Positions 1-11,286 are shown, counted from the first letter of the stretch. The stretch: 64,000 nucleotides of DNA from Lolium rigidum (GCF_022539505.1 NC_061510.1:282532715-282596714); one strand, 5' to 3'. The notes: a model not told the origin generated them from the letters alone. Made by a program: numbers and translations.

Positions 1-504
1 ATCCGTGCGGGATCTCCTTGGGTGCCTCGGTAGGAATTGGTAGTCACTAGGATCACCACCAATCTTGTAGACGACGTATGCCGATGAGTTCGGCAGTTCC
101 GGTGCTGCCCATGCGAACGGCCGGGGCTGGAGTGGCATCTCTCCTTTGAAAGTCCCCGGAGCTGGTCCCGACGGAGAATACCGGTGGCTCATGATTTCCT
201 GGACCACGCGCGAGCGACACGCTCCAAAGTGTTCACCGGGCTCTCGGAGTGGCGGTGCAGCGGACCGAGCCACCATGTAGTTGATCTCCTGCCGCAGCCG
301 ACCTGGTGCGTTCTTCCGACGGGGCGGACAGGTCCACTCCATCGAGTGCGCCTTCAGGTGTGAAACCCTTCCACCCGACGCCATGGGAGCGGGTTCGGTG
401 GAAAGAGCCGATGAGTTCGGCTCGAGGGTTGCCTTGATCTCGTCATGTTTCTTCTTGAGCTCATCGAGCGGATCCTCGTACTTGACCGGAGTGCCTTCCG
501 CCAT
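1..504 (-). CDS. Gag-like polyprotein N-terminus (partial, runs off the window)
   Basis: An open frame begins after a TAG near 628; its first ATG is at 504 and it stays open for 168 codons to position 1. It therefore continues beyond the window. The start reads MAEGTPVKYEDPLDELKKKH, a charged, helical, coiled-coil-like segment, followed by proline- and serine-rich sequence and then a basic stretch. This fits the leader/gag region of grass Tat-type gypsy elements. No zinc knuckle is reached. The start is the first ATG of the frame, but translation could begin upstream in a spliced leader. The shorter ORFs on both strands of this stretch are out of frame with it and look like noise. Confidence 0.6.
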   Translation of the reverse strand, partial: MAEGTPVKYEDPLDELKKKHDEIKATLEPNSSALSTEPAPMASGGRVSHLKAHSMEWTCPPRRKNAPGRLRQEINYMVARSAAPPLREPGEHFGACRSRVVQEIMSHRYSPSGPAPGTFKGEMPLQPRPFAWAAPELPNSSAYVVYKIGGDPSDYQFLPRHPRRSRTD

Positions 505-850
505 CTCGGATGTAGATGGCGATGTCGTGGATGTCGAAGGTTGTCCCACCGGGCGTGCCGAGAATGTGTTGACGTCGAAACCCCCGGCGGGCGGAGACGG
601 GCAACACGGTAGAGCCGGGAACAACTAGGGCTGCGGCTGGCCCCGGTCCCTCGGAGCGACGGCCCGCAAAGCCTCCCGGTCGCACGTCCGATGCTATCGC
701 AAGGGCGTGCCACCTGACCTATACCTGGTCGGGAAGGTGTGGATGATGCCTCGCTTAGCTTCCTGCATGGCATACACGTAAACATTAAATACGAGCCTCG
801 ATCGGCTCTCGGGTTATCCTGTGAATCGGCTCAAAGAGCCGATCCACCCA

Positions 851-1731
851 TGATTCGAACGAGGTGTCCGAATATATGGTGGTCCTGCTTGATCAAGATA
901 AAGCTAATGAGATCTACGACGATTTAGGGTTTTCACCGCATAATCGGATCGTCCTACTCACGATTGGGCCTCGCGCTCGCGCACGGTGACCGTAAGCCGA
1001 TCCTAGACAAGTGCCTAAAAACCAACACGAGGTTGATCCCCGGAACATCCTTTCTAGGGCTAGCAAACGTCACCCTACACGCCGCTGGATCCTCCAACCC
1101 TTTGTAAGGCCTAACTATTGCGGATGTTAAACTAATCCTTGATGAACAAGGAGCAACCGTAACGGATCAGATCTACTAAACTATGATCAAGCGGGGTGCC
1201 GCCCCTACACCTAAGATAGGTGTAAGGGCGGCTAGATGTGCAAGGGTTGCATAACGAAAGCATGTAATTCGAAGAACAATGCTAACCCTAACACATCTAA
1301 GATAACTACGTTGCTCGCCATCAAAAAGGCTTCAGCACGAGCAACGCATGAACAACGTGGGCGGGGCTTGTCTTGCCTAGATCGCAAGATGCGATCTAGG
1401 CAGCATGGTGCTTACCGGAGAAACCCTCGAGACGAAGGAGTTGGCGATGCGCCGAGATTTGTTTGTGTTGAACGTTGGTTGTTGTTTATTCCATAAACCC
1501 CAGATACATATTTATAGTCCAGCGGACTTTCTAATGTGGGCGTGCACCAAACCGTGCACGGGTAAAACTCTAACTCCTAACCGATACGTAATCTAATATG
1601 TTACAGATACAAGGGCAGACTAGCCCAAACTTTGCATGTAAGGCCGATTCACGTATTTCTTCTATCCATATATCTTCAACTCCATCTTGATCGCGGCCCA
1701 CCTCTGACTCGGTCAAATTCTGGTGATAACA
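851..1731 (-). repeat. 5' LTR of the left-edge gypsy element
   Basis: The minus-strand start TGTTATCACC is shared with the LTR remnant at 52829-52983, with many matching blocks such as the stretch around 'agcccaaact'. The inner boundary at 851 was chosen because it gives TG at the outer plus-strand position and is followed by a leader with a hairpin at 825-843 (ATCGGCTC-aaa-GAGCCGAT). I could not match the following bases to a known tRNA primer-binding site, so this boundary is approximate. Confidence 0.5.
1509..1516 (-). promoter_or_regulatory. LTR TATA box
   Basis: TATAAATA on the minus strand lies about 215 bp inside the LTR start, the usual U3 position. The transcript would start near 1480 and run leftwards into gag. 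Confidence 0.55.
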
Positions 1732-2372
1732 GATAGGGACTATGCACCATGGAGTAATGGGGTTTTCTTGACCCTAACATGCATTTTGTGGTAGTGCGGT
1801 GACGAAGGACATCTATATGTCTTAGTGAAGTGTCAAGGATTCTCGACATTTGTCGACAACCTAATATACAACCAAAGACTCATGTAGATTCAAATATCAT
1901 TTCAGTTATCATAGATTAGGTTGTCGAGGAGTGTCGAGAGTTCTCGACATGTCTCGACAACCTCATGTGGATTCAAATATCATTTCAATCATACATAGCA
2001 GTTATAGTAGCATAATGGTCACATTCAAATATGCTCAACCATCAAATGACAGCAATGCAAGCACAAATAGACAACATAATGGTCGTACATAGCATTTATG
2101 GTAGCATAATGGTCACATTCAGTCCTACCTTTTAGGGTGAAAATTCAAGGTATGGCCTTAATTGGTTGTGCCTGGTAATGGTCTTGTTGAAGGCATTGTT
2201 TTGAGAGCAGGGACTATCTCCAGGGTGAAAACCTAAAATCTTTTGATTGGGGGACAACGGCGCTTGTGCACTGTTCCCATCACTCATCATCACAAACAGT
2301 CCTGATTCACTTGATCTTGTCCTTGGTGTCTTGAGTCAACTTGAGCAGATCATGCAGAGTATACTCAAGCTT
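1732..2372. other. Intergenic, with a direct repeat
   Basis: No gene seen. A diverged direct repeat at 1840-1905 and 1941-1987 carries TTCTCGACAT, TCGACAACCT and TTCAAATATCATTTCA in the same order. The TCGACA motif also appears inverted around 1919-1938, so the stretch can fold. It may be the 3' flank of the pseudogene to its right or part of a small non-autonomous element. Confidence 0.4.
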
Positions 2373-3476
2373 TCAATAGCCTTCCTTCAGACTTACATGT
2401 TCTGCCTTAAACCCATCCCTTTCTGCCTTCAGAACCCGCCTTCCTGCATCCCATTCCTCCTTCTTAGCCCTCATTACTTCAGCTTCGGATTTCCGTAACT
2501 TCTTCAGCTCAGCAACTTGCTTCTTCAAATCAGCAATTTCATCATTAGCACCTGGCATGATCCTCTTGAAATTATTCTGAAGCACACTTTATATGTCTCA
2601 TCTGCAAATTTCTTTACATCAACAAGCCTGCTAACATATTTATTCTTTATCTTGGTCTTCTCTGCAGCTAGTTCATCAACAAACCTAGCATGCTGTATGT
2701 TTTCATCAATTCTAGCTGAGTTGCTGAAATGGTACTTATTGGCACGTATTCCACACTTTCTTCGGAGCATTTTGTAATGTCACCGGCCATGAAACCCACA
2801 GTTTTTGACATGCTGCAATTAATTAAAACCCTACTCATATAATTGGTTTGATCATACATTTGCAAAAATTCAAAACCTTGCTCATATATAGTGCAATAAA
2901 ACCTTGCTCATAACTACAAAGAATTCTAAACCTTGCTCATATATTCTTCCTAAAATAAATTGTTGCAAATAAACACTACTCCTAACAACATGCTGCAATT
3001 AAACTATGGTTAACACTGCATATAGACACTCTTAATAATCAATCATTCCACTCTTCAAAACTAAAATCAAAATTATGTACATAGTTTCAAGACACAAATA
3101 CAAATGTTTGGTCAAATGAAGGTTAGCCAGGGAAACAATCACTCACATTCTCCACAGAGCAAAGGTCAAATCGCCGCCCTGTGTCCATGCCTTCAAAGGC
3201 CACACATTTGACCGGCTCAATGTGGTGGACGCGGCAATGTTCTTCGGATCCCACATCTAAACCACCAAATGTCGGGTCATTAGTGGTGTCAGGAGCATAG
3301 TCCAGGTCGGTAAGGTCGTCCTAGTCGACAAACAATGATAGCAAAATTAGAGCTAATCGGAGAAAACCTGACCAAATATGAGCAATTTTATCGGTGGAAA
3401 CCCTAGAATCGCATGCGAGTGTAGAGCTTACCCCTAAAAAACCCTCGCTAGAGGAGCTGTCGTGCCATCTTGGCAT
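2373..3476 (-). pseudogene. Pseudogene of a grass GRF-zinc-finger-like / coiled-coil protein
   Basis: Three exons are readable. Exon 1 (3476-3432) encodes MPRWHDSSSSEGFLG and ends at a GTAAGC donor. Exon 2 (3320-3147) follows an AG acceptor, encodes 58 codons with a Cys/His block (HCRVHHIEPVKC, then GRRFDLC), and ends at GTGAGT. Exon 3 starts at 2812. All three junctions are phase 0. Exon 3 hits a TGA after ten codons and has a further one-base frameshift near 2580. Beyond these it encodes a long charged coiled coil (ARFVDELAAEKTK, then DLKKQVAELKK) to a stop at 2373. The layout (Cys/His motif with GRRF, then coiled coil) matches a large grass family of unknown function often found near transposons. 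The exon structure argues against a processed copy. Confidence 0.65.
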
Positions 3477-4439
3477 GCTATTGGTCGTCGCCAGCGGGCC
3501 GCACGACCGACAGCAAAGCTCCTGCCGACGGCGATGCTCCAGGGCGAAAGCGGAGGAAGAACTGGAGCAGATGAAGGGAGAGTGACGCGTTCAATGCCAC
3601 GCAGGAGGGGGGATAATTTATTGCATCTAGTCTAACGGTGGGTCCCACTGCACCGTTAACGGCGGTAGACGACTGTCCAACTAGCCGTCACTACATCCTC
3701 CACGTCAGCACTGACACTGGGTCCCACTGTCAGTTTTCGTGTTAGCCTAGCTAAAAACTCGAATCAGTGTACATTGCAACAAATTCGCGTGAATCGGTGG
3801 CTTCTTGCAATTTCGTTGGGAAGTGGTTGTTTTTCGAACTTCAGACCCAAATGTGGTGGTTTTTTTTTTGGAATTAACTTGGGTTCCCTCGATCGACCCT
3901 GGCGAAGTGACTGCGACACAGATCTTGATGGTTACATGGATGAGAGGGCATCGCCCTCTCCACCTCACTAGACATGGTGGAAAGCTTCATCAGAGCGCGA
4001 TGCATCAGCTTCACACCTTCGAGCACAGATCTGACAAAGAGAACGGCGAGTGGGAGCTCCATGAAGGATAGCGAGGAGAGAGCCGGTGGGAGGAACAAAG
4101 TCCACTTTTCATCTAGGGTGATAGCCTATTGTCATCGGAAAAAAATAGAATATATCAAAAAAATTGGAATAAAAAATATCGCACATACATCTCGATCACG
4201 AATTTCACGGGAAACCAAAAATTTATGTACTATGTGTAAAAAACATAAAGAAATATCTGGTGAAGAGCTCTTTTAAGTTCCATCACTTTTACACACAACA
4301 TAAAAATTATTGTTTTCCCAACTTTGTGAGCATATAAAATTATGTTTACCTGTGGAAGACCGTTTAAAGAGGAAGCTCTCCAGTTTTATAGGAAAATTTC
4401 TCTCTTATGGATACCGCTTAGTTCTCATTAGTTCTGTTT
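3477..4439. other. Upstream flank of the GRF-like pseudogene
   Basis: No coding region is convincing. The stretch at 3590-3800 contains repeated TGGGTCCCACTG-type blocks at 3649 and 3718, as often seen in the 5' flank of this repeated gene family. ORFs at 3774-4276 have no recognisable content. The sequence becomes AT-rich after about 4130. Confidence 0.35.
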
Positions 4440-5760
4440 TAACCAGCCTGCTATGTTTCTGTTATCATTTTTTGAAATAGACATAGGGGTAGGAAAAAGA
4501 CTAGATATTTTTAGTCAATATTCTTCTGGCAAAATGATAGCAATAAAAATTATAGAATTTCTCGTTGGAACATCATTTGTCTTCCAAAAGATCAAGGATG
4601 ATTGGGTTCGAAGTCTTAGATATATAAAACAAGTGCTTACTGAGCAGATGACTTTTTAAACTCCTTACTAAACAAGGTGTTTTGCAAGAATTGATTGAAA
4701 ATAAGTATCTACACCCAAAACCTTTTATCGCAAGTAAAGGGAAAATTTCTTTGAGTCCCCTTTGTGAAAAGGTATTAATAAAGTGAAGGGTGAGTTCTTC
4801 GAATGGGGTTATTTTACTATTGTAAATATATGGTGAGGGTACTTGTTTCTAGGAGGACACATGGTTGGGTGACTCCCCATAGCTAATCAATACCCCTATA
4901 TTTATAACATAGTTCAACAAAAACAAGTTTCAATGGCTAACATTATGAGTCAAAGGCCGCTGAGTGTAAGTTTTAGACATGCCATATCTGGGGTTAGAGC
5001 TGATAGATGTACTCACTTAGTGAAACATTTGATAAATGTGAATCTATCTTTGGAACCTGATGCTTTCGTGTAGAAGTTAACAAAATCAGGCTTGTTTAAG
5101 GTCAAGTCATTATATTTAGATTACATTAATGACCACACACGGTTCCTTAGAAAAAATATATAAAAAATATAAGTATCCCAAAAAATAAAGATTCAATGGG
5201 GTTCTTACATCGTCGAGTGCTTCTCATAAAAGATAACTTGACAAGACGGAATTGGCATGGTAGTAAAAAATATGTTGTTTTTGTAATTAAGATGAATCAA
5301 TCCAACATTTGTTTATTGTCTGTCACTAGAAAAAATAGTATAGCGTATTGTGCATTATTTCCCCAAAAAATATCATGAATCTTTTTGGTAATTGGCTAGT
5401 GTAAGTTGTTATGAAAGACAAAGTACAAATTCGAGTGGTGTATGTACTTTACTTTGGGCCATATTGAATGTGAGAAATGATTATATCTTTACCAGGACAA
5501 AATGTATTACTTTTATACGGGTTATCCCATTGGCTAGCCATTAAATTCGTATTGGGTCTTACAACCAATGGAGAAGCAAGAGGATTTGGATACTGGGTGC
5601 AACCGGTTTGAGATGGTTGCATGAGATATATACAACAAGGCGTCTGGTGTTTTGATCATAGGTGAACATGCCGATGCAAAGCCATTTCATGTTTTATCTT
5701 CTTTTTAGTTGGTTGATCCATGTATCGACATGTGGCCCATGATGTAATTCTGTGCAAAAC
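4440..5760 (+). mobile_element. Decayed L1-type LINE, 3' part of ORF2
   Basis: Readable only in short pieces across all three plus frames. Near 4520-4625 it matches the end of the reverse transcriptase region. Near 5115-5160 there is LDYINDHTRFLRK. Near 5230-5345 there is NLTRRNWHGSKK followed by remnants of the cysteine/histidine zinc-binding domain that closes plant LINE ORF2 (zf-RVT). Near 5430-5610 it reads like the C-terminal tail (LLWAILNVRNDYIF). Stops and indels occur every few dozen codons, so it is long dead. There is no clear poly(A) tail or target duplication. Confidence 0.6.
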
Positions 5761-6734
5761 TTGAACTACTGCAATAGAAATAAAGAGCAGCATACATCAA
5801 TCGATGCAGAAGATGGAGCATCGTCTCCTTTTAAAAAAAATGCATTTGTTGTTGCACTTACATATACTACCTTCATTAAAAAAAACAAGATATATATATA
5901 TATTGTTCTAAAAAAATCAAAAAAATATGAATCGTCTATACTACAATATCATTATTAGAAGATGCATCATGCAGTATACTTTCATATTATGTATATTTTG
6001 TATTCTAAAAATTGTTAGTTTATTCTATAAGTTCAGATGAACATTGCACCATTTGACTTTGGAAAAAATTGCACGTCTTCTTTTCTCACCATCTTTTCTT
6101 AACTTGGGTGTGTATACCAACAGAACCCACCGCCACATATTCATTCCTTTGCATTCACCCAGCTGTGTGTGATACGTGGAAGAGCTGTAACAATAATGCA
6201 TCATCATCTTATCTCTAGAAACTTACCCTACACCGTTGTTGCTGTCGCTGTGTTATAGATTAGAATGAACACCCTTGTAAATAAAACGACATCTACATGC
6301 ACCCAATTTTCAAGCATCATCCAACTTGGTCCATGACAACGAACCTTATGCATACGTCTGGATGGAAAATCTCGGAATTTTCCAGTTAATCTTGCCGCGG
6401 TGTGTTCTTTTTAACAGAATCGTTCTGACGAGGCTACCCGGGATAGAATTTTCGGCTATCACGTTGGAATAGTCGGATAGCACGGGGGCACACAGTCAGG
6501 ATAATGCATGTCGTATCCGGAGAGCCAATGCATGTCAGAGTGGAGTGGGACTGCTCTCCATAAATTTTCTTCAATTTTCAATAATTCATTGTTGATTTTG
6601 TTCAAGAGCAAGCAGAGCCAGTGGAGCTGGTCAGCTGGGGGAACAGTACAGTTGGTCACAGCAATAATGCAGCTCACTTGAAGTTTCCTCACACCAATGG
6701 CATGATCATCCTTCTAGAAGCTTTTCTGACCTGA
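5761..6734. other. AT-rich intergenic sequence
   Basis: No gene, RNA or terminal-repeat element recognised. A short (TA)n run lies at about 5889-5903. GC content rises sharply at 6735, the start of the next element. Confidence 0.4.
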
Positions 6735-8290
6735 GGGTATCTCCAACCGGGCGACCCATCCCGCGCCCGCGCGTCCGGATGGGTCCAGCCGGACAAAAAC
6801 CCGGCCCAGTGCGCGGACCCATCCCTAAAACGGATGCCCGCGGCGTCCGGAACGACGCAAACCCGGCCCAAATCTTGGCCGGGTTTGCGTGGCCGTGTGA
6901 CGCGAAAGGCTGGTCGCTCGCGTCCGCCCGTTGTCCGCCCCTGGCCCGCGTGTCATAGGCATAAATAATATTTTTCATTAAATAAAACTCATTACAATTT
7001 TTTTTAGCTACTACTTCTATCCTAAATACGTACGGGGCCGGTGGCCTCGCCGGCGACTCCTCGCCGGCTCGCCGTCGGGGTCGTGGATTTCACTCGACGC
7101 GGGCGGCCTGTACGCGTGAGGATTCCACTCCAGCTTCCTACGGGCTGGGTGGCGCGTCGGCGGCGGCGCGGGCGTCGGCGGCGGCGCGGGCGGCGGCGCG
7201 GGCCTCGGCAGCTTGGACGGAGGGCATCATCCTCCTCCTTTCCGCCCGCGCAGCTCGGGCGCGCTCGCGCCTCCGCTCCCTGCGGCGGAACCATCCGCTT
7301 CCGCATAGCTCAAGCTCCTACGGGCGGCGCGTTCCACGGCGGTGCGCGCCTCCAGGCGGACGCGGCCGGCGGCCCGGGCCTCGTGGTTGTCCCGCCGCCG
7401 GCGCATGCGCTCTTGCCGGCCGCGCTCCGCCGACGCAAGCATCCTCCCGGGCGCGCCGCTCGGCGACGGCATCCGGATGAGGTGACGGGCTGCTCGCATA
7501 GCGAGCGGCTCGTTCTTCCGGCCGAGGAGGTCGCCTGGCCGCGGCGGCCGGCCCGCCGGATGCCCTCGTGCTCCTTCGTCACGTGCGTGAGGTCGGCGAG
7601 ACGCTCCTCGATGGCGGCGTTGATGTTCGCCGGCGCGAGGTCCTCCGCGGCCGACGGGCTCCTCCGCGGCGTCCGCCCCTCATCCGCGGCCTCGTACCGG
7701 CCCGTCCGCGGTCTCGTGCCAGCCCTCCGCGGCCGCTTCCCCCATCTCCGCGTCACCGGCCTTCTTTGCCGCCGCCTCGGCGGCGACGCGGAGCGCCTCG
7801 TCGTCGGCGACCCACCGCGAGTCCGCGCGCTCCTCCTCGTCCGTCCGCGGGAACCCGGCCCGGCGGCGAGGAGAGCTTGGCCCATGTGGCTCGAAGGGTG
7901 CGCGGCATGGCGCCGGAGAAGGTGGAGGGAAGAGAACGGTGATGCGGTCCAGGTGAGACCGCCGCCGTCTTTATAGCCGGCGGTCCGGCGGGAAACTTGG
8001 GCGCGAGAGCGCGCCAATGGCGCTGCCGCGCGGGAACCTTGGTGCGCGCGGGATCTTTTCCGCGCGTTCCACCGCCCACCATGGCTGTCCCGTCGAGGCC
8101 TGCCATGGCGCAACGCCGCGCAACGAAGACGAACCACGTGGCGTCTCTTTGGGTCGCCGCGTTGGGCGCCGCGTGCGACCCAAACGGACACGCGGACGCG
8201 GGGCGCTGTCCGCGTGTCCGGGCGGCCACGCAAACGGCCCAAAACGGACGGCCCAGCGCGTCCGTTTGGGTCGCCCGGTTGGAGATGCCC
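6735..8290. mobile_element. GC-rich TIR DNA transposon, non-autonomous, PIF/Harbinger-like ends
   Basis: The termini are inverted repeats: left GGGTATCTCCAACCGGGCGA, and the right end on the other strand GGGCATCTCCAACCGGGCGA. They are flanked by a 3-bp duplication TGA at 6732-6734 and 8291-8293. A 3-bp duplication with (G)GGCATCTCCAAC ends fits the PIF/Harbinger type common in grasses, although TGA is not the canonical TWA. The interior is far richer in GC than its flanks, so all frames are open and most long ORFs are artefacts. It contains a relic minus-strand reading frame, listed separately. No transposase motif seen. Confidence 0.65.
7041..7700 (-). pseudogene. Relic reading frame inside the GC-rich TIR element
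   Basis: On the minus strand, coding-like pieces appear in shifting frames. Around 7578-7646 there is NINAAIEERLADLTHVTKEH; around 7230-7500 an Arg/Ala/Glu-rich helical stretch; around 7085-7145 KLEWNPHAYRPP, followed by an acidic/basic tail ending just past 7041. Frames change between pieces, so it is broken. Non-autonomous Harbinger-like elements of grasses often carry such charged proteins. I do not recognise a function and cannot exclude that the frames are an effect of high GC. Confidence 0.3.
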
Positions 8291-8317
8291 TGAGTCCTTG
8301 TGCGTGCCTGTCTGTAA

Positions 8318-8653
8318 GAGCATCTCCAACCATTGCTATATCCGATGCTGTATCAAAAAAAAAAAAAGCGACTAGTTTTGCACGCGAGAGGCGTAAATTA
8401 ATACTCTAACAGATGCTGCAACCGGTGCTGTAAGGTGGAGCGCGCTACAAAAACGCTTTCTCACGTACTATATCTACCGTGCCGGAAAGAGCGCGCTGCA
8501 CAAATCGTGCGCATGAATAACTATCCATTTTTACAACTCCAAAATTTAGAGTTTCTATTGAAGGTGAATATGATTTCGCGCACGAAACATAGATGGAGCA
8601 CACTGTAAGTGATTTTACAGCGCCAAAATTTAGTGTGGCTGTTAGAGATGCTC
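8318..8653. mobile_element. Tourist-like MITE (PIF/Harbinger type)
   Basis: Ends are GAGCATCTCCAAC on the left and GAGCATCTCTAACAGCC (reverse complement) on the right, flanked by TAA at 8315-8317 and 8654-8656. The 336-bp length, 3-bp TAA duplication and GAGCATCTCYAAC termini are diagnostic of Tourist-type elements. It lies 24 bp from the larger element with related ends (6735-8290) and may be mobilised by the same transposase. Confidence 0.85.
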
Positions 8654-8656
8654 TAA

Positions 8657-9662
8657 GTGTGTTGTCGTCTAGGAATGAGGTTTCCACGATATTCAAACTT
8701 CAATGGAGGCCGAACCAATGTGACTAATTAGTTTTAGAAATTTAAAAAATATTTCCTAGCAACTAGGTCAATTGAAGGAAACAATGTGAAGGGTTTATTT
8801 TTTATTTGTGTTTTCGAATTTCATATGTCTAGGTCAAATTGCCAATCGGACCACGAGAAACAGAAACCCATAGATCATCCTAACGAAAGTAATCTCAATC
8901 GTTCATTCCATATAGATCTAACGGCCCGGGCCGCATTAGGACACCACACTCCAACTCACCTCACCCATGGAGCACCCACCCAACTCGCCCGTCCCTACCC
9001 CCTTCAACCAATTTGCCAACCCGGCCCCTTGATCTCGATCTCTATCAAATCACATATCTCTCTCTCCCAAACTCACCCACCCACCACACAAGGGACCCGA
9101 GCCCCCTTCCCTCTATCATGTGGTCGCACCACTTGATGATCGCCACACTCTTCTCGATCCCCAATGCCTCCCATGGTCAGGCCGCTGCTCGCGCGTCGCC
9201 TCCTCGTGCTCGAACACCATCCCTACACGACCTGCGTGTCCTCGTCACCGGCGCTTCTCTATCCCTACGCGACTCATGCGTCTCCGGTGCCAGCTGCTTC
9301 GCCTCCTCGCCCATGACCCCTGAGCGCAGGTGCTGGTGCTAGTGTTGCAGCGGTCCGCTACCCCGAGCACATCCCCTCCTTCCACAAGTCACGACAGCTG
9401 CATGCGGTTCCTAGAAGAGACGACAAAGGAAACGACATGCTCTCATCATTGTGGTTAAGGACGTGAAGGGAGAAGTAACAGCGATGGTAGTAGGGTGTTT
9501 GCAAAACTGCCAGGGAGCCGGTGTGGGTGATAGGGTTAGGATAAAAAAAAATCTTTGAAAGGTGTGCCAATGGCCAGGCCGACAGCATAGCCCTTCCCAG
9601 GTGGCCTCCATAAGCTGCCACACGTCAATGTCATCGGCGTAGCTCCTAGAAGCCGTAAGATG
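8657..9662. other. Intergenic sequence hosting the hAT insertion
   Basis: ORFs at 8786-9342 are C-rich and proline/serine-rich with no recognisable domain. The stretch 8940-9130 is full of CTCACC/CTCTCTC runs resembling a promoter or 5' untranslated leader, but I see no exon that follows. No gene can be supported. Confidence 0.3.
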
Positions 9663-9670
9663 GTCGTGGC

Positions 9671-10295
9671 CACTGGCGGAGCGCCTTGGAGGCGAAACAG
9701 GGCTGCGACCCCCCCTTCCAAAAGTGTCGCATGTGTTTTTCTAAGCATATTCCTCACTGTCAACTGCAGTCAAGCACAACCAGCAGGAGAAATAGGTCTG
9801 CCCGTCTGGCTTCTCATCCATCATTTACTTGCCCACCTCTGCGTATTCATGATTGTTAGCTGTGTGATGGGATGGCTCCTGCTGGGCAGAGTGGAGGCAG
9901 TATGTTTCTTTTTATCTTGGAGCGTTGGGACATCGACTGATTTTTTAATGCGGTTCCTTGCTAGCCATTCGTGGATAGATACTCCTTTTATTGCAAATAA
10001 TACTGGAAATCTCTTGTCATGCCAATTCCTATAGTAATCAGTTTCAAAAAAAAATCCTAGTATATTAATCAAGAAATCACGGCCATATCGGTGAATCTTG
10101 GCTATTTTTTTCTCCACTTACTTAGGTTTATTCCTTCTTAAATAAGGAAATTAGGTGCATTTCAAGATTGAAAATTAGATCTTGTTGGTACAAATAAAAC
10201 TTGAAATTACATTCAAATTTAGGTGCATAGTTCCTTTATATTTTGAAAAGGTTCAATTTTGCCCCCGCTTCACCTTTGGTCACGCTCCGCCACTG
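9671..10295. mobile_element. hAT-type non-autonomous transposon
   Basis: Ends are CACTGGCGGAGCG on the left and CAGTGGCGGAGCG (reverse complement) on the right. The exact 8-bp duplication GTCGTGGC flanks it at 9663-9670 and 10296-10303. An 8-bp duplication with CAGTGGCGGA ends identifies the hAT superfamily. The 625-bp body has no transposase. The ORF at 9660-10034 crosses the left boundary and is not a gene. Confidence 0.9.
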
Positions 10296-10379
10296 GTCGT
10301 GGCATCGCTTTACACGCTGATGGCCACGATATGACGACGTCCAGAGCAAACCGTCGCCACGATATGCATGCGCAACATC

Positions 10380-11090
10380 CACTATATTCTGCTAGCAATT
10401 CAGCTTGACATAGAAGTAGTACTTGTCATGGAATCGAAATGTAAAGACTATGGGAAATGGGCAGACCTGAATGCAATGCTTTCAGAGGTAATTTTAATCA
10501 TTATCGCCTTACATCGGCATCTTCTGTTCATTTCCTGATATCAAGTAATTAATAACTCCTTTACTTATTTTTTGCCGGGCAGGGTTTGGAAACGGTTCAT
10601 CAAAACTGCTGGTGGTGAATGGAAACATGAGCTTACATTTCGTGATTTCGAGATTACGATGTAAGTAGTTCTATAGCTAAGTTTGCGCGTCTCTTTGATT
10701 CTTGTTTCAATACCATGCATTATCATGCTTGATTATTAGTTTGGTCGAACTCTATTCTCGTAAAGTGTATGAAGCAAGAAGCCAGAAATAATTTATGTGG
10801 ATACTACGTCTGCGAGTTCATTCGCGAGATGGCATATCATCAGGGGGTATCATACAACAACTTCATGTACGTAAACAATATTCACAATATTATTTTACTA
10901 CCATTAATTGTGTTGAGTTTTATTCATATATATATATATTGATCTCTTTTTAAATTAGATGCAACGCATGTGGGACACTCTCCTATCAAAGGATCATGTA
11001 CAAACAACTCAAGAGGAATTTGCGGATTTAGTTAGGAAGGTCATAGCTTCAAATAGAGAATACCATCGGGACTATATATTTAGACATTAG
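10380..11090 (+). pseudogene. Transposon-borne Ulp1-like cysteine peptidase C-terminus (decayed)
   Basis: Four exon-like blocks. 10380-10487 encodes HYILLAI, with the catalytic His expected of the Ulp1/C48 fold, and then VMESK where the family has Asp; it ends at GTAATT. 10583-10660 encodes WKRFIKTAGGEWKHELTFRD and ends at GTAAGT. About 10769-10867 encodes KQEARNNLCGYYVCEFIREM, matching the Gln...Cys block of the active site, and ends at GTACGT. 10960-11090 ends DYIFRH and stop. Reading phases do not join cleanly, so it has frameshifts or my junctions are off. Such domains sit at the C-terminus of a CACTA/Mutator-associated protein in grasses; their role in transposition is unclear. Confidence 0.55.
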
Positions 11091-11286
11091 TGATAGACAA
11101 TATTGATCGTGAAGAGGACTTTATATTGTAATATCTATTACGTGTACTGTATTCATGATGATGTCTATATTCATGACGATGTTGTGTAATGGTTAATTGA
11201 ATGATGTACGCAGTAGTGTCGATTTGAATGAAAACATAAAACCCTAAACCTTTATCGCGGCAGAGAAACGTCCGGTCATCAGTGCG

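Larger units (their letters stand above)
1..1731 (-). mobile_element. 5' part of a Tat-type Ty3/gypsy LTR retrotransposon
   Basis: The right edge reads, on the minus strand, TGTTATCACC, an LTR start. The same LTR start, with about 150 bp of related sequence, recurs at 52829-52983 beside a complete pol region, so both belong to one family. Inside the LTR a TATA box precedes the leader, and a gag-like frame runs to the left window edge. The LTR 3' end is not certain; a plausible TG...CA boundary is near 851, giving an LTR of about 0.88 kb. Pol must lie outside the window to the left. Seen: LTR start, TATA box, open gag frame. Inferred: Tat lineage, through its relative at 54-58 kb. Confidence 0.75.

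Noticed and set aside
7041..8329. Long ORFs of 311 and 339 codons on both strands
   Set aside because: They lie inside a very GC-rich transposon where stop codons are scarce on every frame. Composition is Arg/Ala/Pro-rich without domains, and they cross the element's right terminus.
8940..9342. First exon of a host gene
   Set aside because: A CT-rich leader-like stretch is present but no coding sequence with similarity or splice continuation follows; too weak to call.
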